This document shows, one piece after another, positions 35,064 through 43,759 of a stretch of 64,000 nt of DNA. The stretch's first letter is position 1, and the number at the start of each line of letters is the position of its first letter. A program made the translations under genes and the position numbers. The notes below the pieces were generated by a model. That model had not been told where the DNA came from. It ran no database searches and saw only the letters and a program-made list of their open reading frames with translations. The stretch is from the NCBI GenBank assembly GCA_900314655.1, contig OMWC01000006.1:43292-107291 (forward strand), in the 5' to 3' direction. The stretch is from an uncultured Prevotellaceae bacterium. GTDB lineage: Bacteria > Bacteroidota > Bacteroidia > Bacteroidales > Bacteroidaceae.

Positions 35064-36109
35064 AATTTATGACTTGTGAAGTCGTATTTGTCGGCTCTGA
35101 GATACTTGTATTTGTAATATAATGCCCTCCATGCGCGGCTGAGGTCCATCCCGACGATCTTCATGGCTGGAATGTCGGGCTCGTAGGGCTCCAGCTGCTT
35201 CTTGCCGATGATGGTGTGGACAATCAGCGTCAGCAACAAGAGAACTGCCGCACCAGCAAGCCAGATCCATTCCTGAAGGATTCCGCTTACGATCATGACT
35301 GCCACGAGGACCAGATACCATACATGTTTCAGCGTCTGGATCGTATCGTAAGGCAGGCGATGACCGAAAGAGCGCTTCAGATGCTTGCGCGTACACATAT
35401 AATAAAGGTGTCGGTTCAGCCATTTTTTCTCCGTAGGTGCATCCTCGATGAGCCATGCCTCGGGCGATTGCTCAGTAGCTGTATTGCCCCGTTCGGCGTA
35501 TTTGTTCACGAGAAAATCGTACTCACCTCGCACGAACTGGGTATTACCGTCGAATCCACGTCCGTTCATGAACATATCCTTCCGGAAAAGCAGGTTATGG
35601 CCTTCGGTGCGATAAGCGGTCTTTTCGGCCTCCTTCAGCAACTTTCTCTGCATCATGGCACGCTCATAGCGCTGATAGTCGGAGGCTTCATCGTTATAGT
35701 TGCTATAGCCCATCACCATGTCTATGCCATCCTCGATGTGGCTGGCCATCAGCCGCAGCCAGTCTTTGGAAGCAGGCACGCATTCGGGTTCAGTCAGCAA
35801 TACCCAGTCATGGTTGGCTGCTTTCACACCGAGCGTGACGGCCAGCTTTTTCTTGCTCATATAGCGCGAAGAGTCGGGCACGAACGTCGTGTAGAGATTA
35901 GGGTACTGCCGTACCCATCTTTCGAGCAGGTCGTCGGTGGCATCCTCGCCCTTGCTGACCACCACGATCACTTCGAAGCCGGCCGGATAATCCTGCTCCA
36001 TCAGGATGGGCAGATGCTGCTCCAGCTCGCGCTCGTGGTCGTGGGCGGCCATCACGATAGAGATGGCGGGAAGCGACGTCGATTTTTCTGCTATGGTTTC
36101 TTCTGTCAT
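35060..36109 (-). CDS. Membrane-associated family 2 glycosyltransferase
   Basis: 349 residues. The N-terminal GT-A domain begins ISIVMAAHDHERELEQHLP, with DWVLLTEPECVPASKDW supplying the acidic metal-binding position and RGEYDFLVNKYAERG later. Two hydrophobic segments near 260-310 (VWYLVLVAVMIVSGIL, WLAGAAVLLLLTLIVHTII) anchor it in the membrane. It probably transfers a sugar to a lipid-linked or surface glycan; substrates unknown. It overlaps lysA upstream and the GT4-like gene downstream by 4 nt each. Confidence 0.88.
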   Translation of the reverse strand: MTEETIAEKSTSLPAISIVMAAHDHERELEQHLPILMEQDYPAGFEVIVVVSKGEDATDDLLERWVRQYPNLYTTFVPDSSRYMSKKKLAVTLGVKAANHDWVLLTEPECVPASKDWLRLMASHIEDGIDMVMGYSNYNDEASDYQRYERAMMQRKLLKEAEKTAYRTEGHNLLFRKDMFMNGRGFDGNTQFVRGEYDFLVNKYAERGNTATEQSPEAWLIEDAPTEKKWLNRHLYYMCTRKHLKRSFGHRLPYDTIQTLKHVWYLVLVAVMIVSGILQEWIWLAGAAVLLLLTLIVHTIIGKKQLEPYEPDIPAMKIVGMDLSRAWRALYYKYKYLRADKYDFTSHKL

Positions 36110-37266
36110 TTAAAATCTTCTGTTGTATAACCTTGGGGCAACTTCCGGCAGTTGTATTGCGAAGCCATAATCTCCCCGTAGGCACCTGCCGAGCGTATGG
36201 CCATCAGGTCGCCACGGTGGGCTTTGTTGAGGTCGATGGCTTTCACAAAGACGTCGCTCGATTCGCAGATGGGTCCCACTACATCGTAAGTCTCCAAAGG
36301 CTCTTCTGACGAGATGTTTTCAATCTTATGGTAGGCCTGATAGAGAGCCGGACGTATGAGGTCGGTCATTCCTGCATCCACGATGGCAAACTGCTTGAAG
36401 TCGCCTTGCTTGATGTAAAGCGTCTTCGTGATTAAGCTTCCCATTTGAGCCACCACGGCACGTCCTAATTCGAAATGACACGTCTGACCGGGGCGGAGCT
36501 TGAGAAATCTTGCGTAAGTATCGAAATAGGCTTTGAAGTCGGGCACAGGTATGCGGTTGGGGTGCTGGTAGTCCACACCAAGGCCACCGCCAACATTGAT
36601 GGAATCCACCTGAATGTGATGACATTCCAACTGGTTCTGCAAGTCGTTGATGCGGTTGCAAAGAGCCTGGAAGTCGCCCATCTCAAGGATCTGCGATCCG
36701 ATGTGGAAGTGCAACCCCGTGAATTTCACGTTTTTCAGACTCTCGGCATGAGCAATCACTTCTTCCATGTCACGCATGGAAATACCGAATTTGTTTTCGG
36801 CCAGACCGGTGGTGATATTGGCGTGTGTATGTGCGCCCACATTGGGATTGATGCGGAAGGCCACACGCGCTACGGTATTGCTCTTCTCGGCCAGTTCGTT
36901 GATGACTTCAAGTTCGGGTATGCTCTCTACGTTGAAAGCCGCGATACCCAGGTCAAGACCTAACTGGATTTCCCAGTCGCTCTTGCCTACACCTGCATAT
37001 ACAATCTTATCGGCAGGGAATCCGGCCATGACGGCGGCCTGGATTTCTCCGCCACTTACGCAATCGGCTCCCAGTCCGCTCTGGGCGATGATGCCGAGAA
37101 TCTTCGGATTTGCATTAGCCTTGACGGCATAATGCACGCAGAAGTTCTCGTGCTTGCCAGCCTCGTCGTTGATCGTACGAAGTGTCTGGCGAAGTAGGGC
37201 CGTATCGTAGTAGTAGAAGGGTGTCTCCTTCTGTTTGAATTTCTCTATGGGGAAATTGCCTTTCAT
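36106..37266 (-). CDS. lysA: Diaminopimelate decarboxylase
   Basis: 386 residues from ATG 37266; the longer reading to 37302 adds a non-conserved basic tail. A PLP enzyme converting meso-diaminopimelate to lysine. The Schiff-base lysine is in VHYAVKANANPKIL; GLHFHIGSQI, VGGGLGVDY and GPICESSDVF (Cys of the active site across the dimer) follow. It lies 48 nt after lysC, so first and last steps of lysine synthesis are adjacent. Confidence 0.95.
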   Translation of the reverse strand: MKGNFPIEKFKQKETPFYYYDTALLRQTLRTINDEAGKHENFCVHYAVKANANPKILGIIAQSGLGADCVSGGEIQAAVMAGFPADKIVYAGVGKSDWEIQLGLDLGIAAFNVESIPELEVINELAEKSNTVARVAFRINPNVGAHTHANITTGLAENKFGISMRDMEEVIAHAESLKNVKFTGLHFHIGSQILEMGDFQALCNRINDLQNQLECHHIQVDSINVGGGLGVDYQHPNRIPVPDFKAYFDTYARFLKLRPGQTCHFELGRAVVAQMGSLITKTLYIKQGDFKQFAIVDAGMTDLIRPALYQAYHKIENISSEEPLETYDVVGPICESSDVFVKAIDLNKAHRGDLMAIRSAGAYGEIMASQYNCRKLPQGYTTEDFK

Positions 37267-37314
37267 GTGTTTGATGTTGAGAGTGAGCCTGCGGATAGCC
37301 ACTGGCTATGCTAT

Positions 37315-38634
37315 TTACTTTTTAAATAAGGTGTCGCTCAAGGACTGGAGAGCACGTGCCTTGTCGGCCTCACGGATGAGGAACGAGATGTTGTAGTTGC
37401 TGCCTCCATAGCTGATCATCCGCACGGGGATGTTCTTCATGGCATCGGTAGCCAGCGTCTCGAAGCCCACGTTGCTCCAATCGAGGTCACCCACCACGCA
37501 GATGATGCACATGTCGGAATCCACGGTCACGGTGCCGTATTTCTTCAGTTCATCTACGATGTCGTTCAGATGGGCATCATTGTCAATACTCATGGACACA
37601 CCCACCTCTGATGTGGCCACCATGTCGATAGCTGTCTGATAGCTCTCAAAGATTTCGAACACTTTGCGAAGGAAACCGGTGGCCAGCAGCATGCGGCTCG
37701 ACTTGATCTTGATGGCGGTGATGTTGTCCTTGGCGGCTACGGCCTTGATCTTTCCTTTTACGGTCACGTTGTCGATGATGGTGCCGGGAGCATCGGGGTC
37801 CATCGTATTCTTCAGACGGACGGGAATGCCGGCAAACTTGGCGGGCTGAACACAGGTGGGGTGCAGGATCTTTGCACCGAAGTAAGCCAGCTCGGCAGCC
37901 TCCTCGAAATGAAGCTGACGCACGGCCTCGGTCTTGTCAACCACGCGCGGATCGTTGTTGTGCATGCCGTCGATATCGGTCCATATCTGGATTTCCTCTG
38001 CTCCCAGGGCTGCTCCGATGAGCGATGCTGTATAGTCGGAGCCACCGCGCTGCAGGTTGTCAATCTCGCCGTATGCGTTGCGGCAGATAAAGCCTTGCGT
38101 GATATAGATCTGATAGCCCTCGTTTTCCTCCATCACCTTTGTGAGTTTCTCCTTGATGTAGGTGGGGTCGGGCTCGGCATTCTTGTCGGTACGCATGAAG
38201 TCGAGAGCCGAGAGCAGGATGGCATTGACTCCCTGTTCCTTCAGATAGTTCACGACCATGTTGGTTGACATGATCTCACCCTGGGCAATAATGCTCTTCT
38301 CCTCGAAGGAAGTGAAGAGTTCCTTTGTGAATGAACGCAGGTATTTGAATTCGTCGAGGATGAACTCACGCGTCTTCACCTTGTATTCATCGGTGGAGTA
38401 GAGCTCTTCAACGTGAGCGAGGTATTTCTCTTCCAGACGGTTGATCACCTCGTTGGCGCCTTCTGGGTTCTTGTGATAGAGATAATCGGAAATCTCTACA
38501 AGACTGTTGGTCGTGCCGCTCATGGCAGAGAGCACGATAAACGTGGGTTCGCCACTCTTCGTAACGAGTTGGCACACACTCTTCATTCTTTCAGGAGAGC
38601 CGACGGACGTACCGCCGAATTTCATTACCTTCAT
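37315..38634 (-). CDS. lysC: Aspartate kinase
   Basis: 439 residues, monofunctional. The N-terminal KFGGTSVGSPERM is the kinase signature, and LQRGGSDYTASLIGAAL and DIDGMHNNDPR complete the catalytic domain. Two ACT regulatory domains follow (about 300-439; ITAIKIKSSRMLLATGF, MISYGGSNYNISFLI), suggesting feedback inhibition by lysine and/or threonine. It commits aspartate to the Lys/Thr/Met pathway. The 49-nt gap to the upstream ABC gene contains degenerate CTTAA-type repeats. Confidence 0.95.
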   Translation of the reverse strand: MKVMKFGGTSVGSPERMKSVCQLVTKSGEPTFIVLSAMSGTTNSLVEISDYLYHKNPEGANEVINRLEEKYLAHVEELYSTDEYKVKTREFILDEFKYLRSFTKELFTSFEEKSIIAQGEIMSTNMVVNYLKEQGVNAILLSALDFMRTDKNAEPDPTYIKEKLTKVMEENEGYQIYITQGFICRNAYGEIDNLQRGGSDYTASLIGAALGAEEIQIWTDIDGMHNNDPRVVDKTEAVRQLHFEEAAELAYFGAKILHPTCVQPAKFAGIPVRLKNTMDPDAPGTIIDNVTVKGKIKAVAAKDNITAIKIKSSRMLLATGFLRKVFEIFESYQTAIDMVATSEVGVSMSIDNDAHLNDIVDELKKYGTVTVDSDMCIICVVGDLDWSNVGFETLATDAMKNIPVRMISYGGSNYNISFLIREADKARALQSLSDTLFKK

Positions 38635-38683
38635 AATCTTACTATATTTTTAATTTTACTCTTAATTCTAAACTCTTAACTCT

Positions 38684-39394
38684 TCAACTCTCCTCCCCAT
38701 CTTCCGTGAGGTCAAGTTTGTTGAAGTCTTTGGTCACGTCGATGAGCTTTCCGTCCTTGCAACGGTAAACGATGCCGGGGAACCGATCGAGCATGGGCAT
38801 GTTGTGGGTGGTCATCACGATGGCCGTACCCGTCTGCGAGATATTCTTCAACAGCGTCACGATGTTGCCAGCCGTTTCGGGGTCCAGATTGCCCGTAGGC
38901 TCATCGGCGATGATGATCTTCGGCTTGTTGAGCAGGGCTCTGGCGATGGCTATACGCTGCTGCTCACCACCGGAGAGCTCATGGGGCATCTTGTTCTTCT
39001 TGTCGAGCATGCCCACGGCCTCGAGCACCTCTTCGATGCGCTCCTTGCGTTCGTCCTTGTTCTTCCAGCCGGTGGCTTTCAAGACGAATTCCATGTTCTT
39101 CTTCACGGTGCGGTCATGGAGCAGCTGGAAACTCTGGAAGATGATTCCCATCTCGCGTCGCAATGCCGGTATGTCCTTACGGCGCAGTTCCAGCAGGTTT
39201 CGTCCGAGTGCTTCTGCTTTCTCGGCTTCTTCGATGTCGAGTTCGCAATAAGTGGTTTTCAGCAGCGATGACTTGCCGCTTCCCACCTTGCCGATGATGT
39301 AGATAAATTCGCCTTCATCCACATGGAAGTCGATGTCTTTCAGAACGCAGACATCATCTTGATAGATATTAACTTTCTTGTAATCAATCAGCAT
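38684..39394 (-). CDS. FtsE-like ABC transporter ATPase
   Basis: 236 residues. Walker [12 protein letters not shown], signature [15 protein letters not shown], Walker [17 protein letters not shown]. Similarity is closest to FtsE, which with FtsX couples septum constriction to cell-wall hydrolases. No ftsX lies next to it, a common situation in Bacteroidetes. It follows hisIE by 26 nt. LolD/MacB-type ATPases are alternatives, but the lack of an adjacent permease favours FtsE. Confidence 0.85.
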   Translation of the reverse strand: MLIDYKKVNIYQDDVCVLKDIDFHVDEGEFIYIIGKVGSGKSSLLKTTYCELDIEEAEKAEALGRNLLELRRKDIPALRREMGIIFQSFQLLHDRTVKKNMEFVLKATGWKNKDERKERIEEVLEAVGMLDKKNKMPHELSGGEQQRIAIARALLNKPKIIIADEPTGNLDPETAGNIVTLLKNISQTGTAIVMTTHNMPMLDRFPGIVYRCKDGKLIDVTKDFNKLDLTEDGEES

Positions 39395-39420
39395 CTTGTG
39401 TGTGTATCGGTTTATCGGAT

Positions 39421-40068
39421 TTATTTCATTTTGCCTTCGGCTTTAGCTTCGCGGCGCTGCTTGTCCCAGTTGGGGTCGTGGCGCTTTGCCAGCTCGCGGG
39501 CGAGGTCTTCAATGCGCAAGCCTTTAGAGGTGAGCAATACTAAGAGATGATAGAGCATGTCGGAACCTTCATATACGAGGTTCTCATTCGTGCCGTTGGT
39601 GGCTTCGATGACGGTTTCGAGAGCCTCTTCGCCAAGTTTCTGGGCCATCTTGTTGACTCCCTTCTTGAAAAGGCTCGTCGTGTAGGAGCCTTCAGGCATT
39701 TCCTCGTAGCGCTTGTTGATGAAGTCCTGAAGGAAGGAGAGGAAGAGGACGGGATTCTTCTCGTTCACCTCCCCCCAGCAGGTATCCGTGCCCAGGTGGC
39801 AGGTGGGGCCGTCGGGATGGGCTTTCACCAGCAGGGCATCGTTGTCGCAATCGCTTTCGATGCTGACCAGATTGAGAAAATTGCCCGATGTCTCACCTTT
39901 CGTCCAGAGTTCGTTGCGTGAACGGCTCCAGAAGGTCACTTTCTTGGTTTCTATCGTCTTGTCGAGTGCCTCTTGGTTCATGTAGCCGAGCATCAGTACG
40001 GACTTGGTTTCAGCATCCTGTACGATGGCCGGGACGAGGCCTCCCATTTTTTCGAAATCTACTGTCAT
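39421..40068 (-). CDS. hisI: Bifunctional phosphoribosyl-AMP cyclohydrolase / phosphoribosyl-ATP pyrophosphatase
   Basis: 215 residues, the HisIE fusion. The N-terminal cyclohydrolase has MLGYMNQEALDKT, FWSRSRNELWTKGETSGN and the zinc Cys residues around HPDGPTCHLGTDTCW. The C-terminal MazG-like pyrophosphatase has KKGVNKMAQKLGEEALET and EGSDMLYHLLVLL. They catalyse steps two and three of histidine synthesis. It follows hisF by 39 nt at the end of the his cluster. Confidence 0.96.
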   Translation of the reverse strand: MTVDFEKMGGLVPAIVQDAETKSVLMLGYMNQEALDKTIETKKVTFWSRSRNELWTKGETSGNFLNLVSIESDCDNDALLVKAHPDGPTCHLGTDTCWGEVNEKNPVLFLSFLQDFINKRYEEMPEGSYTTSLFKKGVNKMAQKLGEEALETVIEATNGTNENLVYEGSDMLYHLLVLLTSKGLRIEDLARELAKRHDPNWDKQRREAKAEGKMK

Positions 40069-40107
40069 ATTCTTCTTGTTTTATCCGGCTATCCGGTTAG
40101 TCGGTTA

Positions 40108-40872
40108 TTATAATCTTACGTTAATGCCTTCCTGGTGGAGATATTGCTTCAGTTCAGGAATCGGTATCTCGCCGAAATGGAACACCGAGGCGGCGAGGGC
40201 TGCATCGGCCTTGCCCAAGAGGAACGCATCGCGAAAATGCTCCTTTGCACCCGCTCCGCCCGAGGCGATGATGGGAATGCTCAGCTCGTCGGCCAGTCTG
40301 GCCAGGGCTTCGTTGGCATAGCCGGTCTTCACGCCGTCGTGATCCATCGAGGTGAAGAGTATTTCGCCGGCACCGCGCTGTTCGGCCTCACGGGCCCAGT
40401 CGAAGAGTCCCAATTCCACGCGTTCACGGCCACCCTTCACGTAGCAATGCCATCCGTCGGCATCCAGCCGGGCATCGATGGCACACACACACACCTGCGA
40501 ACCGAAACGGTTGGCAATCTCGTTGATGAGTTCCGGCCTGCGGATGGCTGCCGAATTGACGCTCACCTTGTCGGCCCCGGCATAGAGCAGGCGCTCCACG
40601 TCGGCAAGTTCGTTGATGCCTCCGCCCACGGTGAAGGGAATGTTGATTTCACGGGCCACACGCGTCACCATCTCAGTAAACGTCTTGCGCCCTTCGAAGG
40701 AGGCCGTGATATCGAGAAACACCAGTTCGTCGGCTCCCTGCTCTGAATAGGCCTTGCCCAGTTCTACCGGGTCGCCAGCCTGACGGAGGTTTACGAAGTT
40801 GGTGCCTTTCACCGTCTGTCCGTCTTTCACGTCGAGACAGGGCACGATGCGCTTTGCTAATCCCTTGCTCAT
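40108..40872 (-). CDS. hisF: Imidazole glycerol phosphate synthase, cyclase subunit
   Basis: 254 residues. A TIM barrel that condenses PRFAR with ammonia supplied by HisH. The start [19 protein letters not shown] contains the first catalytic Asp, and the second lies in [28 protein letters not shown] and [12 protein letters not shown] bind the phosphates. It overlaps hisA by 4 nt. Confidence 0.97.
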   Translation of the reverse strand: MSKGLAKRIVPCLDVKDGQTVKGTNFVNLRQAGDPVELGKAYSEQGADELVFLDITASFEGRKTFTEMVTRVAREINIPFTVGGGINELADVERLLYAGADKVSVNSAAIRRPELINEIANRFGSQVCVCAIDARLDADGWHCYVKGGRERVELGLFDWAREAEQRGAGEILFTSMDHDGVKTGYANEALARLADELSIPIIASGGAGAKEHFRDAFLLGKADAALAASVFHFGEIPIPELKQYLHQEGINVRL

Positions 40873-41582
40873 TTCAACAGTTCTTTTAAGTCGATACGTC
40901 CTTCGTAGATGGCTTTCCCAAAGACCACGGCGGGTATTCCATCGCGCTCAAGTTCTTCGATGTCTTCCTTGCGTGAAACACCGCCCGAGGCTATGAGGTG
41001 GAGCTGTGGATAGGCTTTCATCACTTCCTTGTAGAGCGTGACGGCTGGCCCTTGCAGCGTTCCGTCTTTTGAAATCTCGGTGCAGAGCACGTTTTTCACA
41101 CCGGCGTCGATATATTTCTTCAGGAAGGGCAGTAGTTCTTCCGTGGAGTCTTCTTTCCAGCCGTTGATGCTGATCATGCCGTTGCGCACATCGGCTCCGA
41201 GGATCATCTTGTCGGCACCGTATTGATTGAGCCATGAGATGAAGAGCTGGGGCTGGGTGACGGCAATGCTTCCCACGGTGACCATCGAGGCGCCGGCTTC
41301 GAAAGCCTTCTCAATGTCCTCGCCAGTCTTGATGCCACCGCCGAAATCCACGATAAGACTGGTCTCGGAAGTGATTCTGCGGAGCACGTCATCATTCACG
41401 ATATGCTTCGACTTTGCTCCGTCAAGATCCACGATGTGGAGCCGCCTGAAGCCTGCCTGCTCAAACTCTTTGGCCACGGCCGCAGGGTCGTCGTTATATA
41501 CTTTCTTCTGGTCATAGTCGCCTTTCGTGAGGCGTACGCATTGGCCGTTGATGATATCTATGGCGGGAATCAGTTCAATCAT
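40869..41582 (-). CDS. hisA: ProFAR isomerase
   Basis: 237 residues. A TIM barrel that performs the Amadori-type rearrangement before HisF/His[21 protein letters not shown] contains the first catalytic Asp; [15 protein letters not shown] the second. [15 protein letters not shown] and [12 protein letters not shown] are phosphate-binding loops. It overlaps hisH upstream and hisF downstream by 4 nt each, so the three should be translated together in near-equal amounts. Confidence 0.97.
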   Translation of the reverse strand: MIELIPAIDIINGQCVRLTKGDYDQKKVYNDDPAAVAKEFEQAGFRRLHIVDLDGAKSKHIVNDDVLRRITSETSLIVDFGGGIKTGEDIEKAFEAGASMVTVGSIAVTQPQLFISWLNQYGADKMILGADVRNGMISINGWKEDSTEELLPFLKKYIDAGVKNVLCTEISKDGTLQGPAVTLYKEVMKAYPQLHLIASGGVSRKEDIEELERDGIPAVVFGKAIYEGRIDLKELLK

Positions 41583-42178
41583 ATTTCCATGAAGTTACGG
41601 AGTATTTGTTCGCCCACCTTGCCGCTCTTTTCGGGATGAAACTGACAGGCATAGAAGTTGTCCTTGTGGAGCGAGGCGGAGTAGGGCAGGATATAGTCGG
41701 CCGTTGCGGCGGTGTCGGCGCAGAGCGGCACGTAGTAGCTGTGCACGAAATACACATAGGGCGGCTGCTGCGCTTCGGAGAAACCTTTGTAGAGCGGACT
41801 TTTCAGGTCGTAGAGCCTGTTCCATCCCATGGCAGGCACCTTGTCTTCGTGGCGCTGGGGCTGGAATCGCTTCACTTCTACATCAAAGACACCGATGCAA
41901 TCCACATCGCCCTCCTCGGAGTGGCGGCAGAGCAGTTGCTGTCCTACGCAGATGCCCAGAACGGGCTGCTTCAGCTGGCGGATCACTTCGTCCAGCCGTC
42001 TTGCCTTCAGGTATTCCATGGCTCCTCGGGCTTCACCCTGTCCGGGGAAGAGCACGCGGTCAGCCTTCTGGAGTTCTTCGGCCACATCGGTTAGCAGCGG
42101 CTCGATGCCCATGCGACGGAGGGCATTCACCACGGAATAGATGTTTCCGGCGTTATATTTCACGATGGCTACTTGCAT
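41579..42178 (-). CDS. hisH: Imidazole glycerol phosphate synthase, glutaminase subunit
   Basis: 199 residues. A class I glutamine amidotransferase: the nucleophilic Cys is in LGICVGQQLLC and the His-Glu pair in CQFHPEKSG. It releases ammonia from glutamine and passes it through the HisF barrel. The N-terminus VAIVKYNAGNIYSVVNAL is typical. First gene of the his cluster, 47 nt downstream of purU. Confidence 0.96.
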   Translation of the reverse strand: MQVAIVKYNAGNIYSVVNALRRMGIEPLLTDVAEELQKADRVLFPGQGEARGAMEYLKARRLDEVIRQLKQPVLGICVGQQLLCRHSEEGDVDCIGVFDVEVKRFQPQRHEDKVPAMGWNRLYDLKSPLYKGFSEAQQPPYVYFVHSYYVPLCADTAATADYILPYSASLHKDNFYACQFHPEKSGKVGEQILRNFMEI

Positions 42179-42225
42179 ATTTTTCTTTCGGATTGGAGGC
42201 TCCGGAATTTACAGACTCTCCGGAT

Positions 42226-43095
42226 TTAACTGAAGATGATGGTTTTGTTCTTGAACGTGAGCACCTTGCGCTCGATATGCTTCATCACGGCTCGCGAAAG
42301 CACGATTTTTTCCAGGTCGCGGCCTTTCAGCACCAGGCTCTCTGGAGTGTCCTTGTGGGTGATGCGCACTACGTCCTGCTCGATGATGGGACCCGCGTCG
42401 AGCTCAGCTGTCACGTAGTGGCTCGTGGCACCGATGATCTTCACGCCGCGCTCGTAGGCCTGATGATAGGGCTTGGCTCCGATGAATGCAGGCAGGAACG
42501 AGTGGTGGATGTTGATGATGTGGTGGGGATAGGCCTCAATCATATCGTCGGAGATGATCTGCATGTAGCGGGCCAGCACGATGAACGTCACGTTTTCTTC
42601 CTTCAGCAGCTTCATCTCGGCGGCCTCCACCTCGGCCTTGTTGGAGTGGTCCTTGTTGATGCGCCACACGTGGTAGGGGATGCCGAATTGAAGGGCCACG
42701 TAGCGCAAATCCTCGTGGTTGCTCACAATGCAGGGGATGTCCACATTGATTTCACCGGCTTTCCAGCGTGCCAGCAGGTCGTAGAGGCAATGGCTCATTT
42801 TCGAGACGAAGATAGCCATGCGGGGCTTCACGTCGTTGAAATAGAGGTTGAAGGTGATGCCATAGCGCTGCGAGTAGAGCGTGGTGATATATTCGTCAAT
42901 CTTGTCGCGCGGAATGAGGAAGTTGTCAAGTTCCCATTCGATGCGCATGAAGAACATCGAGTCAACCGTATCCACATACTGGTCGAGATAGACGATGTTT
43001 CCCTTGTTGTCTGTGATAAACTTTGTTATCTCTGAAATGATTCCTGGTTGGTCCGGACAGTGTAACAGCAGTATTGCCGTGGGTTTTTTATTCAT
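42226..43095 (-). CDS. purU: Formyltetrahydrofolate deformylase
   Basis: 289 residues. An N-terminal ACT domain (LLHCPDQPGIISEITKFI) is followed by a formyltransferase-like domain with the HHSFLPAFIGAKPYHQAY signature (catalytic His and the formyl-binding loop) and TAELDAGPIIEQDV. It hydrolyses 10-formyl-THF to formate and THF, balancing one-carbon units for purine and, indirectly, histidine synthesis, which fits its place beside the his genes. A consensus promoter lies 40-71 nt upstream. Confidence 0.95.
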   Translation of the reverse strand: MNKKPTAILLLHCPDQPGIISEITKFITDNKGNIVYLDQYVDTVDSMFFMRIEWELDNFLIPRDKIDEYITTLYSQRYGITFNLYFNDVKPRMAIFVSKMSHCLYDLLARWKAGEINVDIPCIVSNHEDLRYVALQFGIPYHVWRINKDHSNKAEVEAAEMKLLKEENVTFIVLARYMQIISDDMIEAYPHHIINIHHSFLPAFIGAKPYHQAYERGVKIIGATSHYVTAELDAGPIIEQDVVRITHKDTPESLVLKGRDLEKIVLSRAVMKHIERKVLTFKNKTIIFS

Positions 43096-43134
43096 TTTCT
43101 ATGCGTTATTTTCTATAATCTTGTTTTAACGGTG

Positions 43135-43166
43135 CAAAGATACAAAAAAAATCTCATATACGCAAA
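43135..43166 (-). promoter_or_regulatory. Promoter for the purU-his-lys run
   Basis: On the minus strand TTTG (complement of 43163-43166), 20-bp spacer, TATCTTTG (complement of 43135-43142). Start near 43128. This is the only strong promoter seen ahead of the eleven minus-strand genes down to fbp. Confidence 0.75.
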
Positions 43167-43226
43167 CGCACGCACGTATTTTCTTCATTATATTTGCACG
43201 CGAACAATATAAATTTTGCAACCCTG

Positions 43227-43314
43227 TGATTTCCACCAAGCGGAAGCGTTGTTTCCAATGGGTGGAAACCTCGCTTCCACCCATCAGAAGCCTTGCTTCC
43301 ACCCATCGGAAACA
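43227..43314. repeat. 22-nt tandem array D (four units)
   Basis: Units of exactly 22 nt start at 43227, 43249, 43271 and 43293. Each holds a TTCC-N7-GGAA dyad or close variant (the third has AGAA); the second unit reads as the inverse of the others. It lies between divergent purU and paaK, about 95 nt before inverted-repeat element 3. Sequence is unrelated to arrays A, B and C. The rest of the 664-nt gap (43315-43409 and 43597-43759) shows no gene. Confidence 0.8.
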
Positions 43315-43409
43315 GGGATAGGAAAGGCATGTGGTCTTGAATTATTATGCAACGCTTTTTACACGTCAAATTCCTCGCTTTGCGCCTAAAAAGCAGCAAA
43401 GTGAAAAAA

Positions 43410-43596
43410 CTCCCGTTTCTCCCTTTTCTCCCTTTCTCCCGTTTAATAAAAATTTCCTCGGATTGAGAGTGGTATAGTTATTATATATATAAATATATAT
43501 ATTTATATATATAATAAAATAATATACACTATATTTTTTGCCTTTTCTTCCAAAACCTTAAACGGGAGAAAGGGAGAAACGGGAGAAAGGGAGATT
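43410..43596. repeat. Inverted-repeat element 3: CTCCCTTT tandem arms around a perfect 40-bp AT palindrome
   Basis: The left arm (43410-43446) is four CTCCC-K-TTT units of 8-9 nt; the right arm (43558-43596) is the reverse complement. Between them 43478-43517 is a perfect 40-bp A/T palindrome, extended outward by imperfect pairing. The right arm has four GGG runs with 5-6 nt loops on the plus strand (43564-43591), a G-quadruplex consensus; the left arm has the same on the minus strand. The element lies between divergent genes, so a terminator role does not explain it. Confidence 0.9.
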
Positions 43597-43759
43597 TTGT
43601 CTTTTTCTGAATACGGTTGACTCCTTTCCTAAGAGCGGTGACCTCGGACGGATATTGTTTCTTGGCGTTGCAATTGGATTACGTAAAATTTGGTGGTCTC
43701 AGAAAAAATTATTAATATTGCACCCGAAATCGTAAAATGAACATTCTTAAAGAGCAGAA

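Noticed and set aside
41704..43035. 443-residue plus-strand reading opposite hisH and purU
   Set aside because: Spans two well-defined minus-strand genes and the gap between them; composition is that of an antisense frame (Arg/His-rich) without domains.
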